Source: Cervus elaphus (Eukaryota; Chordata; Mammalia; Artiodactyla; Cervidae). Taken from it: 64,000 nt of DNA. Shown in pieces: positions 32,714-44,659 of the stretch. Numbering within the stretch: position 1 is the first letter of the stretch; every line of letters starts with the position of its first letter. The notes below the pieces were generated by a model. The model had not been told where the DNA came from. It worked only from the letters and a program-made list of their open reading frames with translations, and did not search any database. The DNA lies in assembly GCF_910594005.1 (NCBI RefSeq), contig NC_057848.1, forward strand, positions 49,059,616 to 49,123,615, in the 5' to 3' direction. The position numbers and the translations under genes were made by a program.

Positions 32714-34146
32714 TCAAAGGTATTTTCAGCATAGATATTGGAAGTCTTTAGAGTTTTCAGTTGGATGTTCTTTCTTGCATTCAGCCAGGTGAAGAATGAT
32801 CTCTGCTGAGGTCTTTGTTTAAATATCTTCAGAGTCATGACCTTATGAACTGAGGAGGCAGAACCTAGGTTTCATACTTGCCAATATAGGATTCCTTTCT
32901 TACATACTACAAGGAAAGTGGGTGTAATCTGAGTTGGCATTAAACTCATCTGGGAAACAATTCTGCAGATTCAATGTATAGCCAGAGTAACAAAAATGGC
33001 AGATTTGTCATTTTATTTGCATAATCATTAGAGGTGACCATTCAAGCATAAAAGTAAGTTTTCTGCTGCTACAACAGTTTTGGTTTCTGTTTTTCATCAT
33101 AAAACTAATTAGGAATAGCAAACGGCTAAAGTAGGTTTTTAGGTGGAAGGTGAGAAAGATAAAGTTTGGTTCTTTTCACTATCTATAAATTCTGGAACAT
33201 TCTCTATTCTATTTTATTGTCAGCTAATTGACAAATATTTTAAACATTATATCTAAACTGAAGTGGTAAGCTCTATTGAAATAGACAGCTTCCTCTTTAA
33301 TATAATTTCTTCTCTAATTCTCTAGCACTTTCTAAAACCATTCATTATTTTCTTTCACTATACAACCTGCACTACTGCTTCAGTAACATTAAATTTAAAA
33401 AAAGAAGAAGAATATATAAGACCATGCCATAAAGCCTCTGTAAAACACAAAGGTCCAACATTGCAAAGGACAGCCTTTACTCTTCTGAAAAGCAGAACAT
33501 AGAGGAAGCTTTCTGAAATATCCATCCTTTGAGATAAATCAGATCAAATATTCTAATAGACTCTATTACATTTAGAAGTCTGTTTTCAGCAAAGGACTTC
33601 TCCTCAATGGACAGCTGTTATTCACATTCCTCCTTTTGGGTTGATGCTATACTATTCAGGGCAGATCTTAGACAATTCAATATGTCAGATGATTGTTCAT
33701 CTTTATTCTTATACTTTACTTTCTGAGCCCTATTGACATTTAAAAAAATTCTTTCACTAGAGTGTCATGATTCTGACATGGAAAATAAAAGTCAAAATAC
33801 CTCAGTCAATTAAGCTTTATTATATTATGTATCTTCTCTCCTCAGTGCACATGCTATATATAAACGTGGCATGTGTTGATAGCAATACTTAACTGAAGAT
33901 CCAAGATTTTCAAGTGATAGAATTTAGGATCTTATAAGTACAACTAAATATGCCATTATTTTTAGATTAGCAGATAAAGAAGTTGCCATAGACATAATGA
34001 ACCAGGATTTCAGCCACATTTTGAAGAAAAACACAATACTATCCGGGTATAATATCCTGACCATCACATTGTTTTACAAATAATAGCTGTTTATTACATA
34101 GAAGTTGAATGGAATTACAATGCAGAGTAGTGTGGAGTTAAAGAGA
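32714..34146. other. Unassigned spacer
   Basis: About 1.4 kb with no repeat family, exon or motif recognised. Confidence 0.4.
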
Positions 34147-34157
34147 TGTGAGTTAGG
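34147..34157 (+). repeat. Target-site duplication, left copy (plus-strand L1)
   Basis: tgtgagttagg, repeated at 40378-40388. Confidence 0.85.
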
Positions 34158-36960
34158 GGGTCAGTCCTAAGATGGCAGAGGAATAGGGTGGGGAGGCCAC
34201 TTTCTCCCCCACAAATTCATCGAAAGATCATTTGAACACTGAGCAAATTCCACAAAACAACTTCTGAAAGCTGGCAGAGGACACCAGGCACCCAGAAAGG
34301 CAACCCATTGTCTTCAAAAGGAGGTAGGACAAAGTATAAAACATAAAAAGAGAGAAAAAGAGTTAGGGATGGAGTCCCATCCCGAGGAGGGAGTAGTAAA
34401 AGAGGAGAAGTTTCCAAACACCAGGAAACCCTCTCACCGGCAGGTCTGTGGGGAGTTTTGGAATCTCAGAGGGCAACGTAACCGGGAGGAAAAATAAATA
34501 AATAAATAAATAAACCCCACAGATTACATGCCTAATGGCAACTCCCAGCAGAGAAGTAGCCCAGATGCTTGCATCTACCACCAGCAAGTGAGGGCTTAAC
34601 AGGGAGGCGTGGGCTGCATTGCTTAGGGTAGGGACTGGGCTTGAATGCCCTGAGGCCAATCTAAGGGAGCTAACATGAGATAGCAACCCAAACAGTGGGA
34701 TAGCCAGAGAGAGAGAAAAAGAGAGAGAGAGAGAGAGAACTTTGCAACGAAAACCTCTAACCTAAGGCACTGCTGGGCCCACTCACAGAACAAAGGACTA
34801 AGCGAATACCAGAGGAGAGCTAGCCAGCTGTGGACCAGCCCATCCCCCGCCAGAGGCAGAGAGGCAGGCGGGTGACAGACAGAGCCAGAAAGGGGCAATC
34901 TCGGCCCCAGAGATGGCATCCTCCACCAAACTGCGAGCAGGATCCCAGTTGTTAACTAAGTCTTCCTGGGATCCCAGATGGTTGACATCCACCAGGAGGG
35001 TCTCAGCCAGAGATCAGCTCCCCAGAGGAGACACAAGGTACACCTGAGCCAGCACTCCTGCTGCGCACCCAGGAAACCAAGCGGATGGGACAGGGGAGGT
35101 GATAAGATGCCTCGCCCCCCCTGGGGAGAGTGTGCTTGCCAAACACCTGGTCGCCTGAGCTGCTCGGACCTGGGAAGGGCACAAAACACAGGCCAAACCG
35201 AGTCTGTGCCTTTGTGGAGAGCCCGAGAACCTGAACCCGAGCGGCTTAGACGTGGGAAGTGCACACAACCCAGGGCCCACTTTAGACAGATGCCCTGCAG
35301 AGTAACCTGGAGCCTGAGCAGTGTAGACTGGGAAAGCACACACGCCATGAGCGGGGGCAAACCCAGTGTGGCCGAGACACTGTGATCACTTCCCACACAC
35401 GCCAGTGGTATTTGTTTGCAGTGTTCCTCCCTCCCCACAGCAAGACTGAACAAGTGAGCCTAAAAAAGTGATCACCTTCGCCTCTTTGTGTCAGGGTGGA
35501 AATTAGACACTGAAGAGACTGGAAAACAGAAGAAGCCAAAATAAACAGAGGGAACCACTTTGGAAGTGACAGGCGCAACAGATTAAAAACAGATGAAAAC
35601 AGATTACCACCGACTACATTGGAAGGAGCCATAGACCTTGAGAAGTATAAGGTGGAACAAGGAACTATCTGAACCTGAACTGACCCCACACTGCCAGCAA
35701 CAGTTCCAGAGAAATTCCTAGATATATTTTTACATTATCACTTTTTATTTTTTTTTAATTTTTAAAAAAATTTAAGTCCTTTATTACTCCTTTAATTTTC
35801 ATTTTTATAACCTACTATTACCTTGCAAAAAAATACTCTATTTTTAAAGCAAATTTCATATATATTTTTTGTAATTTTTGTGATTTTGTTTTGTTTTTTT
35901 AATATTGTATTTTTGAGAGTCTAACCTCTGCTCTAGATCTTTAATATTTGCTATCTGGTATTTGTTATCAATTTTGAACCCTTAAGAATCCAATCATCAG
36001 TACCCATTTGTAATTAGGAGTGTGATTACTGGCTTGATTATCCTCTCCCCCTTTTGACATTCTTTTTTATCCCCTTGGTCACCTCTATCTCCTCCCTCCC
36101 CCTTGTCTTCTTTACCCAACTCTGTGAATCTCTTTGTGTATTCCAGGCTGTGGAGAACATTTAGGGAGCTGACTACTGCCTAGATCTATCTCTCTCTTTT
36201 TGACCCGACCCCCCCTCTTCTCCTGGTCACCTCTATCTCCTTACTCCCTCTTTTCTTCTCTTGGTAACTCCATGAACCTCTCTGGGTGTTCCAGGCTTTA
36301 CTGCCTAGATTACACTCTCCCCTTTTGATTCCCCCTCTCCTCCTCCTGGTCACCTCTACCTCCCTCCCGCCACTTCTCTTCTCCATGTAACTCAGCGAAC
36401 CTTTCTGGGTGTCCCACACTGTGGAGAATCTTTTCCCCATTAACCTAGATGTTTTATCATCAGTGCTGCATGGATGGAGAAGTCTTGAGGATAGTGTAAG
36501 AATAAGACTGAAAACCAGAGGCAAGAGGCTTAAATCCAAAACCTGAGAACACCAGAGAACTCCTGACTCCAGGGAACCTTAATTGATAAGAGCTCATCCA
36601 AAAGCCTCCATTCCTACACTGAAACCAAGCTCCACCCAAGATCCAACAAGTTCCAGAGCAAGACATACCACACAAATTATCCAGCAATAAAGGAATATAG
36701 CTCTGAACTTTAATATACAGGCTGCTCCAAGCCACACCAAACCCATAGACATCTTAAAACTCACTACTGGACACTTCACTGCACTCCAGGGAGAAGAAAT
36801 CCAGCTCCACCCACCAGAACACCCACAAAAGCTTCCCTAACCAGGAAACCTTGACAACACTCACCCAACCCCACCCAAAGGGAGGAACCTCCACAATAAA
36901 GAAGAACCACAAACTGCCAGAATACAGAAAGGAAACCACAAACATAGCAATCTAAACAAG
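34158..36960 (+). promoter_or_regulatory. L1-BT 5'UTR (internal promoter region by family)
   Basis: 2.8 kb of leader upstream of ORF1. It has (aaat)n at 34494-34514, (ga)n at 34707-34738 and a CpG-containing GC-richer part at 34990-35400. The same blocks appear in reverse in the minus-strand L1 at 57471-60494. Mammalian L1 5'UTRs carry an internal RNA polymerase II promoter; whether this copy is active cannot be judged from sequence. Frames up to 165 codons on both strands are not L1 proteins. Confidence 0.75.
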
Positions 36961-37880
36961 ATGAAAAGGCAAATACTCAGCAGGTAAAGGAACATGATAA
37001 ATGCCCATGAAACCAAACAAAGGAGGAGGAGATAGGGAGTCTACCTGAAAAAGAATTCAGAATAATGATAGTAAGAATGATCCAAAATCTTGAAAACAAA
37101 ATGAAATTACAGATAAATATCCTGGAGACAAGGATTGAGAAGATGCAAGAAATGTTTAACAAGGACCTAGAAGAAATAAAAAAGAGTCAATATATAATGA
37201 ATAATGCAATAAATGAGATCAAAAGCACTCTGGAGGGAACCAACAGTAGAATAACATGGGCAGAAGGTAGGATAAGTGAGGTAGAAGATAGAATGGTGGA
37301 AATAAGTGAAGCAGAGAGGAAAAAAAGAAAGAAGAATTAAAAGAAATGAGGACAATCTCAGAGACCTCTGGGACAATGTCAAATGCCCCAGTATTTGAAT
37401 CATAAGAGTCCCAGAAGGAGACAAAAAGAAAGACCATGAGAAAATACTTGAGGAGATAATAGTTGAAAACTTCCCTAAAATGGGGAAGGAAATAGTCACC
37501 CAAGACTGAGAAACCCAGAGAGTACCAAACAGGATAAACCCAAGGCGAAACAACCCAAGATGCATATTAATCAAATTCACAAAATCAAACACAAAGAACA
37601 AATATTAAAAGCAGCAAGGGAAAAACAACAAAAAACACACAAGGGGATTCCCATAAGGATAACAACTGATCTTTCAATAGAAACTCTTCAGGCCAGAAGG
37701 GAAAGGCAGGGCATACGTAAAGTGATGAAAGAGAAAAACCTACAACCCAGATTACTGTACCCAGCAACGATCTCATTCAAATATGAAGGAGAAATCAAAA
37801 GCTTTACAGACAAGCAAAAGCTCAGATAATTCAGCACCACCAAACCAGCTCTCAAACAAATGCTAAAGGATCTTCTCTAG
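36961..37880 (+). pseudogene. L1 ORF1 (RNA-binding protein), broken
   Basis: The ORF1 protein coats L1 RNA; it has a coiled-coil, an RRM and a C-terminal domain. The family start ATG at 36961 meets a stop soon after (near 36985). The coiled-coil is read at 37065-37340 (LENKMKLQINILETRIEKMQ); a frameshift near 37320 and an in-frame stop at 37396 break the RRM. The C-terminal domain is read at 37560-37829 (IETLQARRERQG, PATISFKYEGEIKSFTDKQ). The family stop is TAG at 37878-37880. It cannot make full-length protein. Confidence 0.85.
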
Positions 37881-37931
37881 ACAGGAAACACAGAAAGGGT
37901 GTATAAACTCGAACCCAAAACAACAAAGTAA

Positions 37932-40283
37932 ATGGCAACGGGATCATACTTATCAATAATTACCTTAAATGTAAATGGGTTTAATGCCCAAACCAAAAGA
38001 CAAAGACTGGCTGAATGGATACAAAAACAAGACCCCTATATATGCTGTCTACAAGAGACCCACCTCAAAACCAGGGACACATACAGACTAAAGTGAGGGC
38101 TGGAAAAAGACATTTCACAGAAATGGAGACCAAGAGAAAGCAGGAGTAGCAATACTGATATCAGATAAAATAGACTTTAAAATAAAGCTTATGAAAAGAG
38201 ACAAAGAAGGACAAATAATGATCAAAGGATCAATCAAAGAGGAGGATATAACAATTATAAATATATATGCACCCAACATAGGAGCATGGCAATATGTAAG
38301 GCAAATGCTAACAAGTATGAAAGGGGAAATTAACAGCAACACAATAATAGTGGGAGACTTTAATACCCCACTCACACCTATGGATATATCAACTAAACAG
38401 AAAATTAGCAAGGAAACACAAACTTTAAATGATACAATGGACCAGTTAGACCTAATTGATATCTATAGGACATTTCACCCCAAACCAATGAATTTCACCT
38501 TTTTCTCAAGTGCACACGGAACCGTCTCCATGACAGAAAACATCCTGGGCCATAAATCTTGGCTTGGTAAGTTCAAAAACATTGAAATCATTCCAAGCAA
38601 CTTTTCTGATCAAAATGCAGTAAGATTAGATGTCAACTACAGGAAAAAAACTATTAAAAATCCCAACATATGGAGGCTGAACAACACGCTTCTGAATAAC
38701 CAACAAATCACAGAAGAAATCAAAAGAGAAATCAAAATACGCATAGAAATGAATGAAAATGAAAACACAACAACCCAAAATCTATGAGACTCAGTAAAAG
38801 CAGTGCTCAGGGGAAGGATCATAGCAATACAGGCTTACCTCAAGAAACAAGAAAACCGTCAAATAAATAACCTAACTCTACACCTAAAGCAACTAGAAAA
38901 GGAAGAAATGAAGAACCCCAGGATTAGTAGAAGGAAAGAAATCTTAAAAACTATGGCAGAAATAAATGCAAAAGAAACAAAAGAGACCATAGCAAAAGTC
39001 AACAAAGCCAAAAGCTGGTTCTTTGAGAAGATAAATATAAGAGACAAACTATTAACCAGACTCATCAAGAAATAAAGGTAGAAGAATCAGATCAACAAGA
39101 TTAGAAATGAAAATGGAGAAATCATAACAGACAACACAGAAATGCAAAGGATCATAAGAGACTACTGTCAGCAACTCTATGCCAATAAAATGGAAAACTT
39201 GGAAAAAATGGACAAATTCTTAGAAAAGTGCAACTTTCCAGAACTGATCCAGAACTGATCCAGAACTGAACATAAATCACAGCAGGATCTTCTATGACCC
39301 ATCTCCCAGAGTAATGGAAATAAAAGTAAAAATAAACAAATGAGACCTAATTAAACTTAAAAGCTTTTGCACAACGAAGGAAACTATAAGTAAGGTGACA
39401 AGACAGACTTCAGAATGGGAGAAAATAATATAAATGAAACAACTGACAAAGAATTAATCTCAAAAATATACAAGCAATTCCTGCAGTCCAATTCCAGAAA
39501 AATAAACAACCCAATCAAAAATGGGCCAAAGAACTAAACAGACATTTCTCCAAAGAAGACATACAGATGTCTAATAAGCACATCAAAAGATGATCAACAT
39601 CACTCATTATCAGAGATATGCAAATCAAAACCACAATGAGGTACCACCTCATGCCAGTCAGAATGGCTGCTATCCAAATGTCTACAAAAAATAAATGCTG
39701 GAGAGGATGTGGTGAAAAGGGAACCCTCTTACCCTGTTGGTGGGAATGCAAACTAGCACAGCCACTATGGAGAACAGTGTGGAGATTCCCTAAAAAACTG
39801 GAAATAGAACTGCCATATGACCCAGCAATCCCACTGCATGGCATACACACCGAGGAAACCACAATTGAAAGAGACACGTGTACCCCAATGTTCATCACAG
39901 CACTGTTTATAATAGCCAGGACATGGAAGCAACCTAGATGCCCATCAGTGTACGAATGGACTAGAAAGCTGTGGTACATATATGCAATGGAATATTACTC
40001 AGCTATTAAAAAGAATACATATGAATCAGTTCTAATGAGGTGGATGAAACTGGAGCCTATTATACAGAGTGAAGTAAGTCAGAAAAAAAAAACAAGTATA
40101 TTATCTTATGTGAAACAGATCGCCAGTCCAGGTTCGATGTATGAGACAGGTTGCTCAGGGCTGTTGCACTGGGATGACCCTGAGAAGGGAAGGGATGTTG
40201 GAGGGGAGTTCAGGATGGGGAACACATGTATACCTATGGCTGATTCATGTCAATGTATGGCAAAAACAACTACAATATTGTAA
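37932..40283 (+). pseudogene. L1 ORF2 with RT deleted and endonuclease residues lost
   Basis: Starts ATG at 37932 (MATGSYLSIITLNVNGF), with the endonuclease QETH motif intact at 38052-38063. A frameshift gives a stop at 38095. The frame is recovered at 38191-38787 with GDFNTP, but the catalytic SDH is SDQ (38605-38613) and the SRIDHILG block is altered to SMTENILG. A tgg-to-tga change stops it near 38788; 38803-39075 continues the linker. About 1.6 kb holding RT and the FADD box is deleted at 39241-39270. The C-terminal region is read at 39618-40283; the normal stop region is lost, so the frame runs into 3'UTR. Confidence 0.9.
39241..39269 (+). repeat. 11-bp tandem repeat at deletion junction
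   Basis: gaactgatcca occurs 2.6 times exactly where ORF2 jumps from the start of the RT domain to a point past its palm (aacataaatcacagcagg). Confidence 0.9.
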
Positions 40284-40318
40284 AATAATTAGCCTCCAAT
40301 TAAAATAAATAAATAAAG

Positions 40319-40377
40319 AATTTGACTCATTTGACAGGACCTAAAAATTATTTTAAAAAAAGAGAGAGAGAGAGAAG
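40319..40377 (+). other. Probable L1 3' transduction with second A-rich tail
   Basis: Sixty bases between the L1 tail and the right target-site duplication are not L1: gaatttgactcatttgacag through ctaaaaattattttaaaa, then (ga)n. They end in an A-rich run, as expected if transcription read past the L1 signal at the donor locus. An alternative is a later insertion of unrelated sequence. Confidence 0.65.
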
Positions 40378-40449
40378 TGTGAGTTAGGAGATTTCATGAT
40401 ATACATGAAGAGTATTGGTTCATAGATGGGATCCATAAATGCATGGTTG

Positions 40450-40467
40450 TCCCTAGAGGAAAATTAT
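40450..40467 (+). repeat. Target-site duplication, left copy
   Basis: tccctagaggaaaattat; the right copy tccctagtggaaaattat at 40647-40664 has one mismatch. Confidence 0.9.
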
Positions 40468-40646
40468 GAAAGTGAAAGTCACTTAGTCATGTCCAACTCT
40501 TTGCGTCCCCATGGACTGTAGCCTGCTAGGTTCCTCTGTCCATGGAATTCTCCAGGCAGGAATATTGGAGTGGGTAGGTGTTCCCTTCTCCAGGGGATCT
40601 TCCCAACCCGGGGATCAAACCCAGGTGTCCTGCATCTGGAAGGTTA
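40468..40646 (-). mobile_element. Bov-tA SINE, head truncated
   Basis: Minus-strand SINE from gaaagtgaaagtcacttagt to cctgcatctggaaggtta. Its head (family end gagccacctgggaagccc) is missing, showing 5' truncation of the copy. The 18-bp flanking duplication sets the edges. Confidence 0.92.
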
Positions 40647-40664
40647 TCCCTAGTGGAAAATTAT

Positions 40665-41299
40665 AGGGCTTGGATAGTGAACTTAATCATTTCCATTTAT
40701 ATCAAAAACTTAAGACAAAGAACATAGATAAGCTTATCAAATTTGTAGATTGCATAGCTTGACTGAGTATTAATATATATAAAACCAATAAAAAATCTGA
40801 CAGGCTGAAATGATAAATCAAAACTACAGTGAAGGATTCTACTATTTAGCAAAAATTTACTCCAAAGTTTAGGAGAAGGATAGAATTCCTTAAGAGTTGC
40901 TTAAGTAAAACAGATGTTTTTGTTGACTCAGAGTGAATGTGGGAGATGTATTGTTAACATGAAAATTATCAAATAGTGTGCATTCACCTAGATGTACAGT
41001 CCACAATAAAGGAGCTTATTTTCTTCCACTGATCATACCACATTGTGAATGTTGGGTTCATTTGTGGGAGAAATGCATTTTAAGAGTGACATGGTCTTTT
41101 TAGCAGACAGGGGATGAGGAAATAAAAGGTCTGCCAACTATATGGGAGGGGTGGTAGAGGAAATCTGGGAATTTTTGAGCAGAGAAAGGAGGTGTATGGG
41201 AAGCATGATAACTAAGTCCACATATGTGAAGAGCTCTTAAGACTTTAAATACAGATGTTTTTCATTTGTATTTTCATTGTTTCATTCAACAAATATATG
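40665..41299. other. Unassigned spacer
   Basis: No family recognised. Confidence 0.4.
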
Positions 41300-41429
41300 T
41301 TGCTGCTGCTGCTCAGTCACTCAGTTGTGTCTGATTCTTTGTGACCCCATGGACTGTAGCCACGAGACTCCTCTGTCCATGGGATTCTCTAGGCAAGAAA
41401 ACTGGAGTGGGTTGCTATTTCCTTCTCCA
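41300..41429 (-). mobile_element. Bov-A2-type monomer
   Basis: Plus strand reads gctgctgctgctcagtcact ... gtgggttgctatttccttct, one monomer of the Bov-A2 dimer in reverse with its (gct)n tail. Confidence 0.85.
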
Positions 41430-41807
41430 TAGAAACTACAGAGAAATGAAATATTGGTAAAAAAGTTAATCACTAAACTGAATGATAGGTGCATCACAGT
41501 TTTAAGATTCTCTCTCCACTTTTTTGTTTGCAGTTTCAGTAATAAATTTTTTTAAATGATAAAATTTTAAAAAAACAATTCATAAAACTGTGAAGATTAA
41601 AGCTGAGAAAATCATTGAGCAGATAAAAATGTAGAAAATAAGAGTATAAAAATTAAAGAATCAATCTAACTCATCAGGCAAGTAATACAGGAGTTTCGGA
41701 AAGAGAGAAAAGAAAATGTCAGAAAGAGAATTAAAGAAGTTAATAACATTTCCCAGAACTAAAGTACTAGAGTTTCCAGACAGAAAGAAGCTTCTACAGT
41801 AAACATG
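41430..41807. other. A-rich unassigned spacer
   Basis: A-rich plus strand (agagaaaagaaaatgtcaga); no family recognised. Confidence 0.4.
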
Positions 41808-41956
41808 TGCGCATTCGTGCGTGCTAAGTCACTTCAGTCCTGTCCGACTCTGTGCAACCCTATGGACTGCCACCTGCCAGGTTCCTCTGTCCTCAGGATT
41901 CTTCAGGCAAGAATACTGGAGTGGGTTGCAGTGTCTTCCTCCAAGGAATTCTTCCT
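41808..41956 (-). mobile_element. Bov-tA/BovA SINE fragment
   Basis: Minus-strand fragment with tail and body (gtgctaagtcacttcagtcc ... aagaatactggagtgggttg) but no tRNA-like head; it stops near ccaaggaattcttcctgag. Confidence 0.85.
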
Positions 41957-42213
41957 GAGATAAGTATAATACCTGATAAAAGATTTAAAATTAAACCAAG
42001 AATAATTTATTTGAACATGTAGAAAATAGTATTCAAGGGGGTTTTACAATTCTACAATATTAGAAAATTTAGAATCATAAATGAAGAGTGCCAAAGGAAA
42101 CCAAGTAAAATGGAAAAGCAAGACATTAAGTCCAGGAAAAATAATAGATTTTCTAAGAAAGGAAATGTAATCATACTACACAATGGGGACCCAGTCAACA
42201 TAATACTTACATA

Positions 42214-42525
42214 GAGCCATCCCTCAGTATCCATGCAGGGGGACTGGTTTCAGGACCCCCATGAATTCCAAAATCTGAGAATGCTCAAGTCCCTTATATA
42301 AAATGATGTAGTATTTGCATTAACCCACACACATCCTCCCATATACTTTAAATCATCTCTAGATTACTTAAAATGCCTAATACAATGTAAACCATTGCCA
42401 GCACATGGTAAACTCAAGTTTTGCTTTTTATAACTTTCTGGAATTGTTTTTTTTTCCTGAATATTTTCAACCTTTGGTTGGATGAATCTACTGATGTGGA
42501 GCCCATGGATGCAGAGGGTCAGTTG
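42214..42525 (-). mobile_element. Tigger/MER2-type DNA transposon
   Basis: Non-autonomous TcMar-Tigger element about 312 bases. Terminal inverted repeats: gagccatccctcagtatcca at the left, and the right end tggatgcagagggtcagttg is its rough reverse complement. TA dinucleotides flank it (42212-42213, 42526-42527). Interior strings caagtcccttatataaaatg and actttaaatcatctctagat fit the family. The strand is nominal. The small frames inside are not transposase. Confidence 0.82.
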
Positions 42526-42527
42526 TA

Positions 42528-42861
42528 TTAAAAATAAGGAAAACATACACATCAAATGAAAAACTAGATATTCCTATAACCATATTAGGAAAAAGGAAGG
42601 TGAAATGTGGTAAAGGACAGTGGTATAAGATGACTAAACTGTTAGGTTCCATAATAGCAATTCAAAAGAAAATATTAAAATTTAACAATCATTTATAGTA
42701 TTAGCACACCTTTTAGAAATCTAGAGGAAAAAACTATATAAGAAAACAAGACTGAAGAAAGAAAATGTGGAAGAGATAGGTAAAGCAGGGTACTGCTATT
42801 TAACAGTATCATATTTAACTGCTATGATAACTACTATTTGACTGCTATCATAAATCTAGGG
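42528..42861. other. Unassigned spacer
   Basis: A-rich with no family recognised; it may include decayed L1 leading into the next element. Confidence 0.35.
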
Positions 42862-43265
42862 ACATTTTTTAGCTGTGTACATAATTATTCACAACAGACA
42901 AAATATCCCAACTCAAATATCCATTAACAGACTAATGGACAAAAGAAAATGTGGTATATACATACAACAGAATATTCATCCTCAAAAAAGAAGGAAATCC
43001 CACCATTTGTGACAGTGTGGATGACACTGCACTAAGTGACATCAGTCAGTTACAGAAGGACAAATACTGCATGATTCCACTATATGAGATATCTAAAATA
43101 GTCAAACTCCCAGAAGCAGAGAATAGAATGGTGGTTGCCAGGGAATTGGGGGGAGGGGAAATAGGGAAGTTGATGTTCAATGTATATAAAGTTACCCCCC
43201 CAAAAAAAACCCCACAACTATATATACATATTACTTTGATAAAAGTGAAAAAAATAACTTTAGAA
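42862..43265 (+). mobile_element. L1 3' end (old, L1M-type)
   Basis: End of ORF2 and start of 3'UTR: caaatatccattaacagact, gaaaatgtggtatatacata, gtgacagtgtggatgac, then gaatagaatggtggttgcca and an A-rich end. The 119-codon frame at 42951-43310 is partly decayed L1 ORF2 reading and is not functional. Confidence 0.8.
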
Positions 43266-44056
43266 AATGGTGCTTTGCTGAGTGCTACCTGGGAGAAAAA
43301 GACTGCCTAATGGAAGCAGTGATGAAAGAACAGGATGGTGAGAGGTTTTACATTTTCATCCTTAGTTCTCCCCTACTTATGCTTTGGGATAATGACCACC
43401 TGTCCTTTTCTCCAAATAAATCTACAGTTTAATCTCACTTTGCAAGTGTCTTCACTGTAAAGTCAGGACAGTGCAAAAGCCTTGCTACTATAAGGCATTG
43501 ACAAAAATGCATACAAGGTGATTCCCTTACCCTCAGCATTCATTCTTCCAAGCCTTTCTCCCTTTCCTCCTCCAGATCCCCAGGAAAGATAGACTATAAT
43601 CTAAGACCTCCTTCCACTTTTTCCTGTGAGTTTCAAAATAAAACCCTTCCCAGTGTTGTTGTATAGCAGCAAACAGGAATGACTAACACTAATTTTATGG
43701 TGCCTAGGGCTCATTCTTTCTCTAGAAATGTGCACAGACTTGGACCTGGACTTCCATTATTTCCATTCCCCAAAATAGTTTTAATAGCTGAGAACCAACA
43801 AACACAGTAGCTATAAACCTCAGAAAAAAAGCTGCTCATGAAACAAAACAATCACCTGAAAAGTACATACAGCTATAATAAGAGACAGACAGAACCAGGC
43901 AACAATAGTATTTCAATCCTTTATTTCCTTAAAAATATTATCATGCTCCACACTGAGAATCTCCCAACCTCCACGCGGTTTCCATCCCAGATGCCCTGAG
44001 GAAGGGGAGGGGCTTAGGGAGCCCTACTTTCTTGAGTACCATCAATAAAGTACTCT
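43266..44056. other. Unassigned spacer
   Basis: No confident family. A tract near 43620-43650 (ttcaaaataaaacccttccc) carries a polyadenylation-like hexamer as in old LTRs, but no edges can be set. Confidence 0.35.
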
Positions 44057-44068
44057 ATACCCCGCCCC

Positions 44069-44143
44069 TAGAGGCCTGGCGGGCTGCAGTTCATGGGGTC
44101 GCAAAGAGTCGGACACGACTGAGTGACTGAACTGAACTGACTG
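44069..44143 (+). mobile_element. Short BovB tail insertion
   Basis: About 75 bases: gaggcctggcgggctgcagt to the terminus gactgaactgaactgactg. Flanks ataccccgcccc (44057-44068) and atacccaccccc (44144-44155) are a likely target-site duplication with two mismatches. Confidence 0.85.
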
Positions 44144-44404
44144 ATACCCACCCCCCCGCCAAAAAATTGTCATGCTTATTTAGCTGAGACCTGTTGTAAG
44201 CTCCATAGATATAGAAGTGAACAAATCAATGTTCCTATCTCATGGAACTTACTTTCTAATTTATTTCATCTTGTATGCTTGTGCCATTCTATGCATTGCA
44301 CTGAGGCAATTCCATCCACTCTCATGGCTTTGTTTGGTCGATCTCCTATCAGGAATTGATACGTTTAATACCCTATGCAACTCCACTTTAGGCAATGAAG
44401 TGGA
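44144..44404. other. Unassigned spacer
   Basis: Starts with a C-run (cccccccgcc); no family recognised. Confidence 0.35.
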
Positions 44405-44609
44405 GTGTTAGTCTATCAGTTGTGTCCGATTCTTTGCAACCCCATGGAATGTGGCCCACCAATCTCCTCTGTCCATGGAATTCTCCAGGCAGGAATACAG
44501 GAGTGGGTTGCCATGCCCTTCTCCAGGGGATCTCCCTGACCTAGGGATTGAACCCAAGTCACCCACATTACAGGCAGATTCTTTACCATCTGAGCCACCA
44601 GGGAAGCCC
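44405..44609 (-). mobile_element. Bov-tA SINE
   Basis: Complete minus-strand SINE from gtgttagtctatcagttgtg to catctgagccaccagggaagccc, with box B as gggattgaaccc. Confidence 0.93.
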
Positions 44610-44659
44610 ACCTTCAGGCAGAGCTATTTCCTAAAACCAAACTCAAACTTATTCACTTA

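Larger units (their letters stand above)
34158..40318 (+). mobile_element. L1-BT LINE with 5' end, internally deleted
   Basis: Starts gggtcagtcctaagatggca, the expected L1-BT 5' end, then 5'UTR, ORF1, ORF2, 3'UTR and an A-rich end aaataaataaataaag. It spans 6.2 kb instead of about 8 kb, because about 1.6 kb of reverse transcriptase is missing at 39241-39270. Target-site duplications of 11 bp flank it once a 3' extension is included. Confidence 0.93.

Noticed and set aside
34956..35453. 165-codon minus-strand and 135-codon plus-strand frames
   Set aside because: Both lie in the GC-richer L1 5'UTR on opposite strands; length is explained by composition.
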